Origin: Paraglaciecola arctica | Lineage (GTDB): Bacteria > Pseudomonadota > Gammaproteobacteria > Enterobacterales > Alteromonadaceae | Assembly (NCBI RefSeq): GCF_018861065.1 | Contig: NZ_JAHKQO010000031.1 | Location: forward strand, 269,097-333,096 | Length of the DNA stretch: 64,000 bases | Direction: 5' to 3' | Shown: positions 9,310-18,404 of the stretch, piece by piece | Position numbering within the stretch: the stretch's first letter is position 1 | Layout: the number at the start of each line of letters is the position of its first letter | The notes under the pieces: generated by a model | Database searches by the model: none | What the model was told of the DNA's origin: nothing | What the model saw: only the letters and a program-made list of their open reading frames with translations | Made by a program: the position numbers and the translations under genes

Positions 9310-10158
9310 GTGCAGTTGTGGCTCCAAGATGATTTATTGTCCAGAAAAGTACTGGTGCGAAGGGCATTAATTTTTTCTGCAGTGACTTTGTTTGTTTTAT
9401 TTTTGTTTCAGCCTTTTGGTACTAATAACGATCTTATTTCCTACAAATTTCTGCGACTGGCAGGTTATGGCTTAGTGACGTTTTGTGCTTTATTGTTATC
9501 TGGTGCATTAGAGATAGGCTTAACTCGCCTCAAGTTAAAGAGTCAATTCCAACGATTGCTTATTCCTAGTCTTTATATTGTGATAGTTGCAGTGTTTAAT
9601 CACAGTTATTTTGTGGTGGCAATGTTGGGCTCTTGGCATTGGCAAAATCAGTTGTTGTTTGTTTTTTATACCTTAGCAATAGGGTTATTTCCTATCTGTT
9701 TTATGTTTCTAGTTAATCGTCATTCAGTCACTATCTCGCCACAACAGCAGATAGATCTTCAGAAACCTCAACCTGAAGGCACCCCATCAACTCAAGGTAA
9801 GCTAATAACCTTAAGGGGTGAAAATAAAAACGATTATGTGCAATTTGCCTTATCGCATTTATTGTTTATCAAATCCGCGGATAACTATTGTGAGCTTGCT
9901 TTACTTGATGGTGAGAGTTGCAGCCATAAATTATTGCGCTGTTCCTTAAGCAACCTTTTAAAACAGCTGCCGAATAACTCACAGGTGGTTCGTTGCCATA
10001 GATCTTATGCGGTGAATGTTTTATTAGTTAAAGCATGGCAGGGTAATGCTGGTGGTTTGCAATTATCCATGCAGGCAGGTGATGCAGTGGTTCCTGCATC
10101 ACGTACTTATGTGGATGCCATAAAACAGGCTTTGTCATTGGTCCCTAAAGCTTGTTAA
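9310..10158 (+). CDS. Membrane-anchored LytTR DNA-binding regulator
   Basis: Transcriptional regulator of 282 residues. Four hydrophobic segments in residues 15-135 place it in the inner membrane; a short linker leads to a LytTR DNA-binding domain at about 165-275, recognisable by the LLFIKSADNYCEL core and the VRCHRSYAVN segment. There is no receiver domain, so signalling is not by classical phosphorelay; membrane input is inferred. Start is GTG with AGGGG about 10 bases upstream. It follows the sigma-factor pair by 101 bases and precedes a CPBP protease, suggesting a joint signalling locus. Confidence 0.82.
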   Translation: MQLWLQDDLLSRKVLVRRALIFSAVTLFVLFLFQPFGTNNDLISYKFLRLAGYGLVTFCALLLSGALEIGLTRLKLKSQFQRLLIPSLYIVIVAVFNHSYFVVAMLGSWHWQNQLLFVFYTLAIGLFPICFMFLVNRHSVTISPQQQIDLQKPQPEGTPSTQGKLITLRGENKNDYVQFALSHLLFIKSADNYCELALLDGESCSHKLLRCSLSNLLKQLPNNSQVVRCHRSYAVNVLLVKAWQGNAGGLQLSMQAGDAVVPASRTYVDAIKQALSLVPKAC

Positions 10159-10277
10159 TCACCCCGATTTTTTGTCACTAGCCCCTTAACAACCAGGTTT
10201 ATCCCTAACTTATCGCTCTTTTGGATTGTGCTGTCATGCTTAGTGTGAATTCTAAATTTCACATTAAGCAGGTAACT

Positions 10278-11117
10278 ATGAATCACATAATAAAATCACT
10301 GGTGTTATTAACTACCTTTATGTTCTGTCATTATTTGATGAGAGAGTTTTGGGGCGATAGTTGGAGCGACGTTTTACTCAGATTAGATCAGCAATCTTAC
10401 GTTTTACATACAGTGGCCAAGTATCTATTTATTTACGGGCCACTAGTATTAGTAGCGACCTTTCTGTTTAAAGAACATCCTTGGTATGACGTTTTAGGCC
10501 TTAATGTGGCTGGCTCTCAACATTACTTTTTGGCGGCAGTTGCTTGTTGTATCCCTATGACTTTAGGTTATGCATTTTTAAGTAGCGAGTTAAACCTGTC
10601 ACTTTCTGCCATCATTACGGGTTCAATATATGCCGGTGTGTTCGAAGAAATTATTTTCAGAGCCGCGTTATTTGGAGTGTTATTTCACTATTGTCGCTGG
10701 GGGTTTATACCTGCCGCATTAATTAGCTCAATTATTTTTGGTTTAGGACATATTTATCAAGGCCATGATGTTATTTCGGCTGTGATGGCGCTGTCAATAA
10801 CGGCGATTGCTGGGACTTGGTTTGCGTGGTTATATTGTGAGTGTGGATACCGTATTTGGTTTCCCATGTTTATGCATATCTTTATGAATGCAGCATACGG
10901 CATATTTGGTATGTCAGGGGGCGCAGCAGGGGACATAGAAGGTAACCTATTCAAAGCTACCTCAATTATCTTAAGCATTATTTACGTGTATATGCTGGTT
11001 CGTAAAGGTAAGCCTAGGCAAGTAACCATGGCATCCTTATGGCACAACAAAGCTAAAACTAACCCTAATCCAAAACCAACAAAACAAAACAAGCACTTGG
11101 AGCACCACTATGTTTGA
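10278..11117 (+). CDS. CPBP-family intramembrane glutamic endopeptidase
   Basis: Multi-pass membrane protein of about 279 residues in the CPBP/Rce1-like (ABI) family. The three active-site motifs are intact: EEIIFR (Glu123, Glu124, Arg128), FGLGH (His158) and HIFMN (His200, Asn204). Family members cleave or process membrane-associated proteins; in bacteria they serve in peptide maturation and immunity or in proteolytic signalling. The start at 10278 with AGGT just upstream is preferred to a TTG at 10221. The last bases overlap the next small gene by 8. Substrate unknown; the neighbouring LytTR and sigma proteins make a signalling role attractive but unproven. Confidence 0.82.
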   Translation: MNHIIKSLVLLTTFMFCHYLMREFWGDSWSDVLLRLDQQSYVLHTVAKYLFIYGPLVLVATFLFKEHPWYDVLGLNVAGSQHYFLAAVACCIPMTLGYAFLSSELNLSLSAIITGSIYAGVFEEIIFRAALFGVLFHYCRWGFIPAALISSIIFGLGHIYQGHDVISAVMALSITAIAGTWFAWLYCECGYRIWFPMFMHIFMNAAYGIFGMSGGAAGDIEGNLFKATSIILSIIYVYMLVRKGKPRQVTMASLWHNKAKTNPNPKPTKQNKHLEHHYV

Positions 11118-11358
11118 ATTATTTTTAGTTATGATGGCTCTGACATCACCGATTTTATTTATTATCTTTGTGCGTAATTATTTTAATTATAAATCTGAGG
11201 TCAATCAGAAAATATTAGCACTGCAAAAAGACAGTGATACCGAAGCTGTGGTAACCATGCAAGAGAAGGTAGAAGTGTTGGTTGCAAGAGTGATAGTGCT
11301 TGAAAAAATTGTGACAGATAGCAAGTTTGATTTGGGGCAGCAAATCAATCAATTATGA
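11110..11358 (+). CDS. Small membrane protein with coiled coil (PspB-like architecture)
   Basis: An 82-residue protein with one N-terminal transmembrane helix (about residues 3-22) and a cytoplasmic coiled-coil tail ending in a RVIVLEKIVTD segment. This layout resembles PspB of the phage-shock system, although PspA and PspC are not nearby and identity is not clear. It overlaps the CPBP gene by 8 bases, implying translational coupling. A bidirectional terminator and a palindromic repeat follow it. Confidence 0.6.
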   Translation: MFELFLVMMALTSPILFIIFVRNYFNYKSEVNQKILALQKDSDTEAVVTMQEKVEVLVARVIVLEKIVTDSKFDLGQQINQL

Positions 11359-11362
11359 CTTA

Positions 11363-11429
11363 ATACCAATTCCATTAAAGAAGTGACCTCTCAGCGAGTG
11401 AGTGAACACTTCTTTAATGGGATTGGTAT
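11363..11429. repeat. Long palindromic repeat (ATACCAAT-type)
   Basis: Arms of 23 bases at 11363-11385 and 11407-11429 are reverse complements with a single T:G exception, separated by a 21-base loop. The outer ends read ATACCAAT and ATTGGTAT. Elements with these ends are, from general knowledge, dispersed in many Alteromonadales genomes as REP-like or miniature elements. It starts 4 bases after the small membrane gene's stop and precedes a terminator. Confidence 0.75.
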
Positions 11430-11446
11430 AAGTCTGCAGAGGATAA

Positions 11447-11475
11447 AAAAAACGGCTCAAAAAGAGCCGTTTTTT
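11447..11475. terminator. Bidirectional intrinsic terminator
   Basis: A perfect 12-bp stem (AAAAAACGGCTC, 11447-11458, with 11464-11475) around an AAAAA loop gives a U-tract on both strands. It separates the convergent small membrane gene (plus) and leuD (minus). Confidence 0.9.
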
Positions 11476-11486
11476 TATTATTAAAT

Positions 11487-12095
11487 TTACGCTTTTTGCC
11501 ACTGTGGCAAATTATTCTCAAACGCGGTAATTTTATCGTCTAGTTCTAAAGTTTGACCTATTGCATCCAAACCTTTGAGTAGATTGGTTTTATGCTGCTC
11601 GGCAATGTCAAACCCAAAACTTAAGTCGTTAACCTTAACTGTTTGATCTTGCAAATTAACAGTGATTTGCGCATCGGCGTCTTGTTCAACAATGGCAAAT
11701 AACTGATCCATTTGTTCACTTGTAAGTTGTACTGGCAATAATTGATTGTTGATACAGTTGCCGTAAAAAATGTCTGCAAAGCTGGTGGCAATAATCACTT
11801 TAAAGCCATAGTCGTCGAGTGACCAAGGGGCATGTTCGCGACTTGAACCACAACCAAAGTTTTCGCGGGTAAGTAAAATACTGGCACCTTGGTATTGTGC
11901 TTTGTTTAACACAAAGTCAGGGTTGGGTACTTGTTCGTGTTGATCAAGATAACGCCAATCGTGAAATAAATGCTTGCCATAACCACTACGAGTAACAGCG
12001 GTTAAAAATTGTTTTGGGATAATCTGGTCGGTATCGACATTGGCCTGATTAAGGGGCATTGCGCTACCAGTGTGGATATTAATACCTGTAGTCAT
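11487..12095 (-). CDS. leuD: 3-isopropylmalate dehydratase small subunit
   Basis: LeuD, 202 residues, the swivel-domain subunit of isopropylmalate isomerase, which with LeuC converts 2-isopropylmalate to 3-isopropylmalate in leucine synthesis. Family landmarks include [13 protein letters not shown] near the N-terminus and [14 protein letters not shown] in the middle. It is the last gene of leuABCD on the minus strand, 28 bases after leuC, and is followed by an intrinsic terminator. Length is normal for the family. Confidence 0.97.
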   Translation of the reverse strand: MTTGINIHTGSAMPLNQANVDTDQIIPKQFLTAVTRSGYGKHLFHDWRYLDQHEQVPNPDFVLNKAQYQGASILLTRENFGCGSSREHAPWSLDDYGFKVIIATSFADIFYGNCINNQLLPVQLTSEQMDQLFAIVEQDADAQITVNLQDQTVKVNDLSFGFDIAEQHKTNLLKGLDAIGQTLELDDKITAFENNLPQWQKA

Positions 12096-12123
12096 GATGA
12101 ATTTGTTCCTTATTGCCTAGCGT

Positions 12124-13536
12124 TTATTGATAGTCGCGCACATCGGCGAAGTGACCAGCCAATGCCGCAGCCGCTGCCATAGCAGGGCTAACTAAGTGGG
12201 TACGCGCCCCACGGCCTTGACGACCTTCAAAGTTACGGTTACTGGTTGAAGCGCAGCGATCACCCTGTGTAAGGATGTCGTCGTTCATGCCAAGGCACAT
12301 TGAGCAACCCGGTAAACGCCATTCAAAACCCGCTTCGATAAAAATTTTATCTAAGTGTTCAGCTTCAGCTTGAGCTTTGACTGATACCGAACCTGGCACC
12401 ACTATAGCGGTCACACCTTGGGCCACTTTGCCCTGTTTAGCAATGGCGGCAGCGGCGCGCATGTCTTCGATGCGGCCATTGGTACATGAGCCGATAAATA
12501 CGTTGTTAACGCTTAAGTCAGATAATTTCTGACCCGGTGTTAAGTCCATATAACTCAGGGCTTTGTTGGCAGAATCTTTGTCTATTGGATCGGCAAAATC
12601 GCTAGGGGAGGGCACGGCTTGATTCACGCCAATCACCTGACCAGGGTTGGTGCCCCAGGTGACTTGTGGGGTGATGTCGGCAGCGTTTAGTTCAACCACA
12701 GTGTCAAAACTGGCGTCAGCATCAGAAACTAAAGTCTTCCAGTAAGCGATGGCTTGTTGCCAATTTTCTCCTTTAGGGGCGTATTCACGGCCCTGTAGAT
12801 AATCAAATGTGATTTGATCTGGGGCTATTAAACCGGCTTTGGCGCCTGCTTCGATACTCATGTTGCATACTGTCATTCGCTCTTCCATAGAAAGGCCAGA
12901 AATCGCTTCGCCACAATATTCGATTACGTGTCCGGTCGCGCCAGCGTGACCAATTTTACCAATGATTGCCAAGATAATATCTTTGGCAGTGATGCCAATA
13001 GGTAAACTACCGTTGACTTGCACTTTCATGCTTTTGGCTTTGCTTTGTTTTAGGGTTTGTGTTGCAAACACATGTTCAACTTGGGAGGTGCCAATACCAA
13101 AAGCTAAAGCACCAAACGCGCCATGAGTGGCAGTGTGAGAGTCGCCGCACACTACTGTCATGCCAGGTTGAATTAAACCCAACTCAGGGCCCATTACGTG
13201 CACTATGCCTTGTTTTTGATGGCCCACTGGGAAAAGTTCTATACCGTGTTTTTCACAGTTTTCAGCCAACGTTTGTAGCTGTAGTTTATTCGTAGGGCCA
13301 CAAGCGTCTAAGGCCAACGAGCGGGTCGAAATACTGTGATCCATAGTGGCAAACGTACGCTTAGGGCAGCGCACTTTGCGGTTTTTATCATCTAAACCAG
13401 CAAAGGCTTGAGGGGAGGTGACTTCGTGGATCAAATGTCGGTCGATGTACATTAATCCTTCTTCGCCCGTTTCAGCCGTTTTTTTTGCTTCTACAATATG
13501 GGCTTGCCATATTTTGTCATATAAGGTGGTAGCCAT
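12124..13536 (-). CDS. leuC: 3-isopropylmalate dehydratase large subunit
   Basis: LeuC, 470 residues, the iron-sulfur catalytic subunit of isopropylmalate isomerase (aconitase family). The three cluster ligands are visible: Cys351 in GSCTNG and Cys411/Cys414 in GCSMCLG, matching Cys347/407/410 of the E. coli enzyme. The N-terminal TLYDKIW and [12 protein letters not shown] segments are typical. It works with LeuD, encoded next, and follows leuB by 18 bases in the same operon. Confidence 0.98.
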   Translation of the reverse strand: MATTLYDKIWQAHIVEAKKTAETGEEGLMYIDRHLIHEVTSPQAFAGLDDKNRKVRCPKRTFATMDHSISTRSLALDACGPTNKLQLQTLAENCEKHGIELFPVGHQKQGIVHVMGPELGLIQPGMTVVCGDSHTATHGAFGALAFGIGTSQVEHVFATQTLKQSKAKSMKVQVNGSLPIGITAKDIILAIIGKIGHAGATGHVIEYCGEAISGLSMEERMTVCNMSIEAGAKAGLIAPDQITFDYLQGREYAPKGENWQQAIAYWKTLVSDADASFDTVVELNAADITPQVTWGTNPGQVIGVNQAVPSPSDFADPIDKDSANKALSYMDLTPGQKLSDLSVNNVFIGSCTNGRIEDMRAAAAIAKQGKVAQGVTAIVVPGSVSVKAQAEAEHLDKIFIEAGFEWRLPGCSMCLGMNDDILTQGDRCASTSNRNFEGRQGRGARTHLVSPAMAAAAALAGHFADVRDYQ

Positions 13537-13554
13537 GACTGATTCCTAAATTTA

Positions 13555-14646
<1,092 letters not shown>

Positions 14647-16221
14647 TTATACCCCTGCAATTTTTACTTGTTGCTCTTTTTGCTGATCAATCCGATCTGC
14701 TAAATGAGTGTTGTTTAATACGTAAATTAACGCTTTCACCCCTGACTCCACAATGTCTGTCGCCAAACCTATGCCATTAAAGCGGCGGCCTTTGTACTCG
14801 GCAATCACAGATACTTGCGCTAGCGCGTTAGCACCTTCACCTTTGGAATCGAGCTTGAAGTCGACAATTTCAACTTGGTTGTGACCTACCACTTTAGTAA
14901 TCGCATTGTAGGCGGCATCTACTGGGCCATTGCCTGTGGCAGACTCTGTGATTTCTTGATCGCCTACTAACATACGCACTGTGGCGCTAGGTATGATCTC
15001 TTTACCTGAGTTCGCCTGTAAGTAGGTCAGTTTATAATGTTCGTCTTCTTGTTTGGTTTGGCTGAAAAACAATAGTGCTTCTAAGTCATAGTCAAACACT
15101 TGGCCTTTTTTGTCGGCAAGTTTAACAAAAGCTTCGTACACTGTTTCTAAGTCAAAGTCGGTTTCTTCATAACCTAACTCAATTAAGCGATGTTTAATCA
15201 CATGGCGGCCAGAGCGAGAGGTAAGATTCAAATTGTTTTTGTTAATGCCAACACTCTCTGGAGTCATGATTTCGTAAGTATTTTGGCCTTTTAATACGCC
15301 ATCTTGGTGAATACCTGAAGAATGACTAAAGGCGTTCGCACCCACAATGGCTTTATTGGCCTGTACCGGCATGTTGCACAAGTTACTGACTAACTTAGAG
15401 GTACGAGAAATCTCTTCACTTTTTATATTGGTGTGCAGCCCAAGTCGTGCTTGTCGAGTTTGCAAAATCATGGCGATTTCTTCTAATGAACAATTACCCG
15501 CGCGTTCACCTAAACCGTTAATGGTGGCTTCTACTTGTCTGGCGCCTTGTTCTACAGCCGCCAATGAGTTGGCTACCGCTAAACCTAGGTCATTGTGGCA
15601 ATGCACTGAAATAATCGCTTTATCGATATTAGGAACACGGTTAAATAGGTTATGAATAATGCCACCAAATTCGGTAGGGGTGGTGTAGCCCACTGTGTCG
15701 GGGATATTTACTGTCGTCGCCCCTGCGTGAATGGCGGCTTCTACCATGCGGCATAAATAATCAATATGGGTACGACCTGCGTCTTCGCAAGAAAACTCCA
15801 CATCGTTGGTATAACGGCGCGCATGTTTCACCGCTTGTACCGCCATTTCTACTACTTCATCCTGAGACTTACGTAATTTAGTGTTCACATGAATATCAGA
15901 GGTGGCAATAAAAGTATGAATGCGGAACTGTTCGGCGACTTTTAAGGATTCACCGCAAGCATCTATGTCTTTGGCTAGGGCGCGAGACAAACCGCATACA
16001 GTGGCATTTTTTATTTCACGGGCGATAGTTTGTACTGATTTAAAATCACCAGGAGACGACACCGGAAAACCTGCTTCGATAATGTCTACGCCAAGACGCT
16101 CCAGAGCCAGAGCAATTTTTAATTTTTCCTTAACACTTAAACTGGCAGGCAAGGCTTGTTCGCCGTCCCGCAAGGTGGTGTCGAAAATTTTGACCTGGTT
16201 TGCATTGTTTTGGCCAGACAT
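14647..16221 (-). CDS. leuA: 2-isopropylmalate synthase
   Basis: LeuA, 524 residues, condenses acetyl-CoA with 2-oxoisovalerate, the committed step of leucine synthesis. The catalytic barrel starts with [20 protein letters not shown] and includes the metal ligands in SVHCHNDLG; the HSSGIHQDG motif follows, then a C-terminal LeuA allosteric domain (about residues 390-510) that binds leucine for feedback inhibition. The start ATG has AAGGAG about 7 bases upstream. It is first in the operon, behind a leucine-rich leader and attenuator. Confidence 0.98.
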   Translation of the reverse strand: MSGQNNANQVKIFDTTLRDGEQALPASLSVKEKLKIALALERLGVDIIEAGFPVSSPGDFKSVQTIAREIKNATVCGLSRALAKDIDACGESLKVAEQFRIHTFIATSDIHVNTKLRKSQDEVVEMAVQAVKHARRYTNDVEFSCEDAGRTHIDYLCRMVEAAIHAGATTVNIPDTVGYTTPTEFGGIIHNLFNRVPNIDKAIISVHCHNDLGLAVANSLAAVEQGARQVEATINGLGERAGNCSLEEIAMILQTRQARLGLHTNIKSEEISRTSKLVSNLCNMPVQANKAIVGANAFSHSSGIHQDGVLKGQNTYEIMTPESVGINKNNLNLTSRSGRHVIKHRLIELGYEETDFDLETVYEAFVKLADKKGQVFDYDLEALLFFSQTKQEDEHYKLTYLQANSGKEIIPSATVRMLVGDQEITESATGNGPVDAAYNAITKVVGHNQVEIVDFKLDSKGEGANALAQVSVIAEYKGRRFNGIGLATDIVESGVKALIYVLNNTHLADRIDQQKEQQVKIAGV

Positions 16222-16281
16222 ACCTTACTCCTTATTGCTCTATTGATTGATTACTCTAAGTAATCTCAGAAATACACATAC

Positions 16282-16308
16282 AAAAAACCCGTGCTAAGCA
16301 CGGGTTTT
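16282..16308 (-). terminator. leu operon attenuator (terminator hairpin)
   Basis: On the minus strand an 11-bp stem (AAAACCCGTGC with its complement, plus-strand 16298-16308 and 16284-16294) closes on a 3-base loop and runs into a U-tract. It stands between the leader-peptide stop and leuA. Its 5' arm can instead pair with the end of the leader-peptide coding region (16339-16346), with a second paired block at 16329-16334/16307-16312, forming an antiterminator. Confidence 0.9.
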
Positions 16309-16335
16309 GTAAACTGGTCAACGCTTGCTTACAAC

Positions 16336-16401
16336 CTACCCGTGCAGTCTTGCTGCCAGCAGGAGTAAAGTAGATAAAAAAGCGTTACTTATGTTTAACA
16401 T
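16336..16401 (-). CDS. leuL: leu operon leader peptide
   Basis: A 21-codon ORF upstream of leuA with seven leucine codons, four of them consecutive at codons 12-15 (TTA CTC CTG CTG), followed by Arg-Leu-His-Gly and TAG. This is the hallmark of a transcription-attenuation leader: scarcity of charged tRNA-Leu stalls the ribosome on the Leu run, leaving the following GCACGGGU free to form the antiterminator; rapid translation to the stop covers it and lets the terminator form. The ribosome site upstream is weak, which is common for leaders. It was found by reading the strand directly. Confidence 0.88.
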   Translation of the reverse strand: MLNISNAFLSTLLLLAARLHG

Positions 16402-16443
16402 GTTTAAAATTCTTACATTTGCGTATCACAAAATTGATGTGTA

Positions 16444-16473
16444 TTTGTAACTCGGATAGCCCCAACACGTCAA
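16444..16473 (-). promoter_or_regulatory. Promoter of leuL-leuABCD
   Basis: Minus-strand TTGACG (plus 16468-16473) and TTACAA or TACAAA (16444-16450) are spaced by 17-18 bases, a good sigma-70 promoter about 40 bases upstream of the leader-peptide ATG. No other gene lies between it and leuL. Confidence 0.6.
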
Positions 16474-16686
16474 CCACCGATTGCCAGAAAACATATAACT
16501 TAAAGGTATAAATTTAAATATTAAGTGTTGATACTTAAAAATTGGAATGGCTTTGGACAGAATATATCTGAACGTCATTGGGACACATCATTGGCTGTTA
16601 CTGACAAAATAGCACCTTGAACCTTAAATTTGTACGAAGCAAATTAGTTAATAGCTAGTCTAACGCTACTTGCCCCCAATGAAGTC

Positions 16687-17496
16687 TTAATTGTTCGCGT
16701 TTTTTATGGTGTTTGATCTGTAGGCCTTTAAGTAACGTGCTGCCTTTAGGTTACCTTGCTCATAGGCAAGTTGTAATAGTTTTAAGCTTGCTTCTGAATT
16801 TCGCTCTGTGGCGAGTCCTTGCTCGAACATCATAGCGAGGAGTATCATTGCGTCAGTATTTCCTCCTTCAACAGCGAGGTCAAAGTACTCGAAGGCTTTC
16901 TCATATCGTTTATTGATAAGGTGGTCTTTTCCTATTTCATACCGCGCTAGTACACTACCTTGTGAGGCCGCTTCTGAAAACCAGAAAATGGCCTTCTTAC
17001 GATCGTATATTGCCAATGCTTTGTCGTCATATAACAAGGCTAAGTTTATTTGTGCATTAACAAACCCGCGTTTTGCAGCTTTTTCTGCCCATGCAATTCC
17101 TTCGTCAATATTTTGCTTAACACCTTTACCCTCCAAATACATGACAGATAAATTGACTGTACCATAGGGGTCGCCTGACTGGGCTGAGAGTAAATAATAC
17201 TCAAAAGCCTTTTTATTATCTTGGGGATATATTTCACCGGTTTCGTATAAACGTCCTATTTTATAATGCACTGCAGCGCTGTCACCCTTTGCCGCCTTGT
17301 TTAACCAATACATACCTTTTTCTTTATCTTGGTCTACACCTTCGCCATGAAAATAACTGTATCCCAAATTGTATTGTTGGGTAGCAATGCCTTTTTCGGC
17401 CAATGGAATGATCTTTTCCAAATCTAACTTTTGTGCTGAAGCACTGTTGAAAGTAGATGTCATGACAATAATAAGGAATATTATAATTTGCTTCAT
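16687..17496 (-). CDS. Secreted Sel1-repeat protein
   Basis: A 269-residue protein with an N-terminal signal peptide (about residues 1-21, ending at SASA) followed by tandem Sel1-like (TPR-type) repeats of about 36 residues, visible as AxxGxAxAxxxLGxxYxxGxGVxxDxxKA patterns from about residue 33 to 255. Such periplasmic Sel1 proteins act as protein-protein scaffolds, often in envelope or signalling pathways. It stands alone between the leu promoter region and a lipoprotein gene; specific partner unknown. Confidence 0.8.
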   Translation of the reverse strand: MKQIIIFLIIVMTSTFNSASAQKLDLEKIIPLAEKGIATQQYNLGYSYFHGEGVDQDKEKGMYWLNKAAKGDSAAVHYKIGRLYETGEIYPQDNKKAFEYYLLSAQSGDPYGTVNLSVMYLEGKGVKQNIDEGIAWAEKAAKRGFVNAQINLALLYDDKALAIYDRKKAIFWFSEAASQGSVLARYEIGKDHLINKRYEKAFEYFDLAVEGGNTDAMILLAMMFEQGLATERNSEASLKLLQLAYEQGNLKAARYLKAYRSNTIKNANN

Positions 17497-17557
17497 AAGT
17501 GTAAACCGCTAGTTAGAGTTTGAATTGTAGAAACCGAAGTATGTTAAAGATAAATCT

Positions 17558-17598
17558 GCTTAAAAGGCCTAGTATCATGTCAACAGGGCCTTATAAGC
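17558..17598 (-). terminator. Candidate terminator hairpin after lipoprotein gene
   Basis: A 12-bp inverted repeat with one mismatch (GCTTAAAAGGCC, 17558-17569, and 17587-17598, 17-base loop) lies about 45 bases past the lipoprotein stop on the minus strand. The sequence after it is only moderately T-rich, so terminator status is tentative. Confidence 0.4.
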
Positions 17599-17642
17599 AA
17601 GAGTAATTGGCGCTTTCGAATTTTTACGGAGAGGGAAAAAAT

Positions 17643-18197
17643 CTAGTTAAGTTTTTTAACCCATGTTTTGAAGTCGTAGATAGCTGTCGCACAGTTCACA
17701 TTTTCTAATTGCCATTGTTGATGTTGAGCATCAAGTTCTTGGATGATGTTCCATCTAACTTGGCATTTAGGGAAGTTCACCAAATCGTTACTATCCGTAA
17801 TATCAACAATAATTGCGTCTGGTTCTTTGCTATAAGTTCCGCTGGCTAGATTGTTTACTTTTACGTTTGCTAAGGGGGCGTTATAACATTGTGTTGTGCA
17901 GTCTTGTGTGACTAAAGGCTTTACAACTTTACCTACTGTAATGTTGTCTCCATCAAATTGCCAAATAAAGGTATCGTATAAAGTACAACTCTCGATAACC
18001 GTTTCTTGGGTTAAGGTTTTATCATGGCAAAAAGACCACGATCCTTGTATTCCAGCTCCGCTTTTCTGTAATGGGGTAACGGCATTTTCGGCTTCTTGCT
18101 GTGCTGAGTCAGCTGTCGTTAATTCAATGTTTTCTTGTTTACTGCATGCACCTAATAATAGGGTGCTAACTGCTAATGGTAATAATAGTTTTTTCAT
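17643..18197 (-). CDS. Small lipoprotein, unknown function
   Basis: Predicted lipoprotein of 184 residues. The ATG at 18197 is preferred (AAGG 6 bases upstream) to a TTG at 18215. The lipobox LLGAC places the lipidated cysteine at residue 18. The mature part carries several cysteines (in WSFCHD, ESCTLYD, DCTTQCYN, KCQVRW, NCATAIYD), likely disulfide-bonded in the periplasm. I do not recognise the family. It precedes no obvious operon partner. Confidence 0.7.
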   Translation of the reverse strand: MKKLLLPLAVSTLLLGACSKQENIELTTADSAQQEAENAVTPLQKSGAGIQGSWSFCHDKTLTQETVIESCTLYDTFIWQFDGDNITVGKVVKPLVTQDCTTQCYNAPLANVKVNNLASGTYSKEPDAIIVDITDSNDLVNFPKCQVRWNIIQELDAQHQQWQLENVNCATAIYDFKTWVKKLN

Positions 18198-18330
18198 AAG
18201 GTACCTTGTTTGCAAATAAGTTCAGTTAATAAGAGTCATTAATCAATGGAATTGTTCAATTTTTTTATTACTAAATTGTACTTTTCTGTATTTGGTTTTA
18301 AAACACAATTTAAACCTGAGAGAAATAAAA

Positions 18331-18352
18331 AAGGAGCCCGAAGGCTCCTTTT
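18331..18352. terminator. Intrinsic terminator after the large lipoprotein gene
   Basis: AAGGAGCC (18331-18338) and GGCTCCTT (18343-18350) pair around a CGAA tetraloop, with A and T runs on the two flanks, about 55 bases past the minus-strand gene's stop. It would stop the large lipoprotein transcript and could also act on the plus strand. Confidence 0.8.
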
Positions 18353-18404
18353 AATTTCATTATTTTAACTAAAACATATTAGTCAAAGTTAACATCTATT
18401 CAAA

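Noticed and set aside
9124..9327. Minus-strand frame across the junction between the sigma-linked membrane protein and the LytTR gene
   Set aside because: Shadow frame; overlaps two better supported coding regions on the plus strand.
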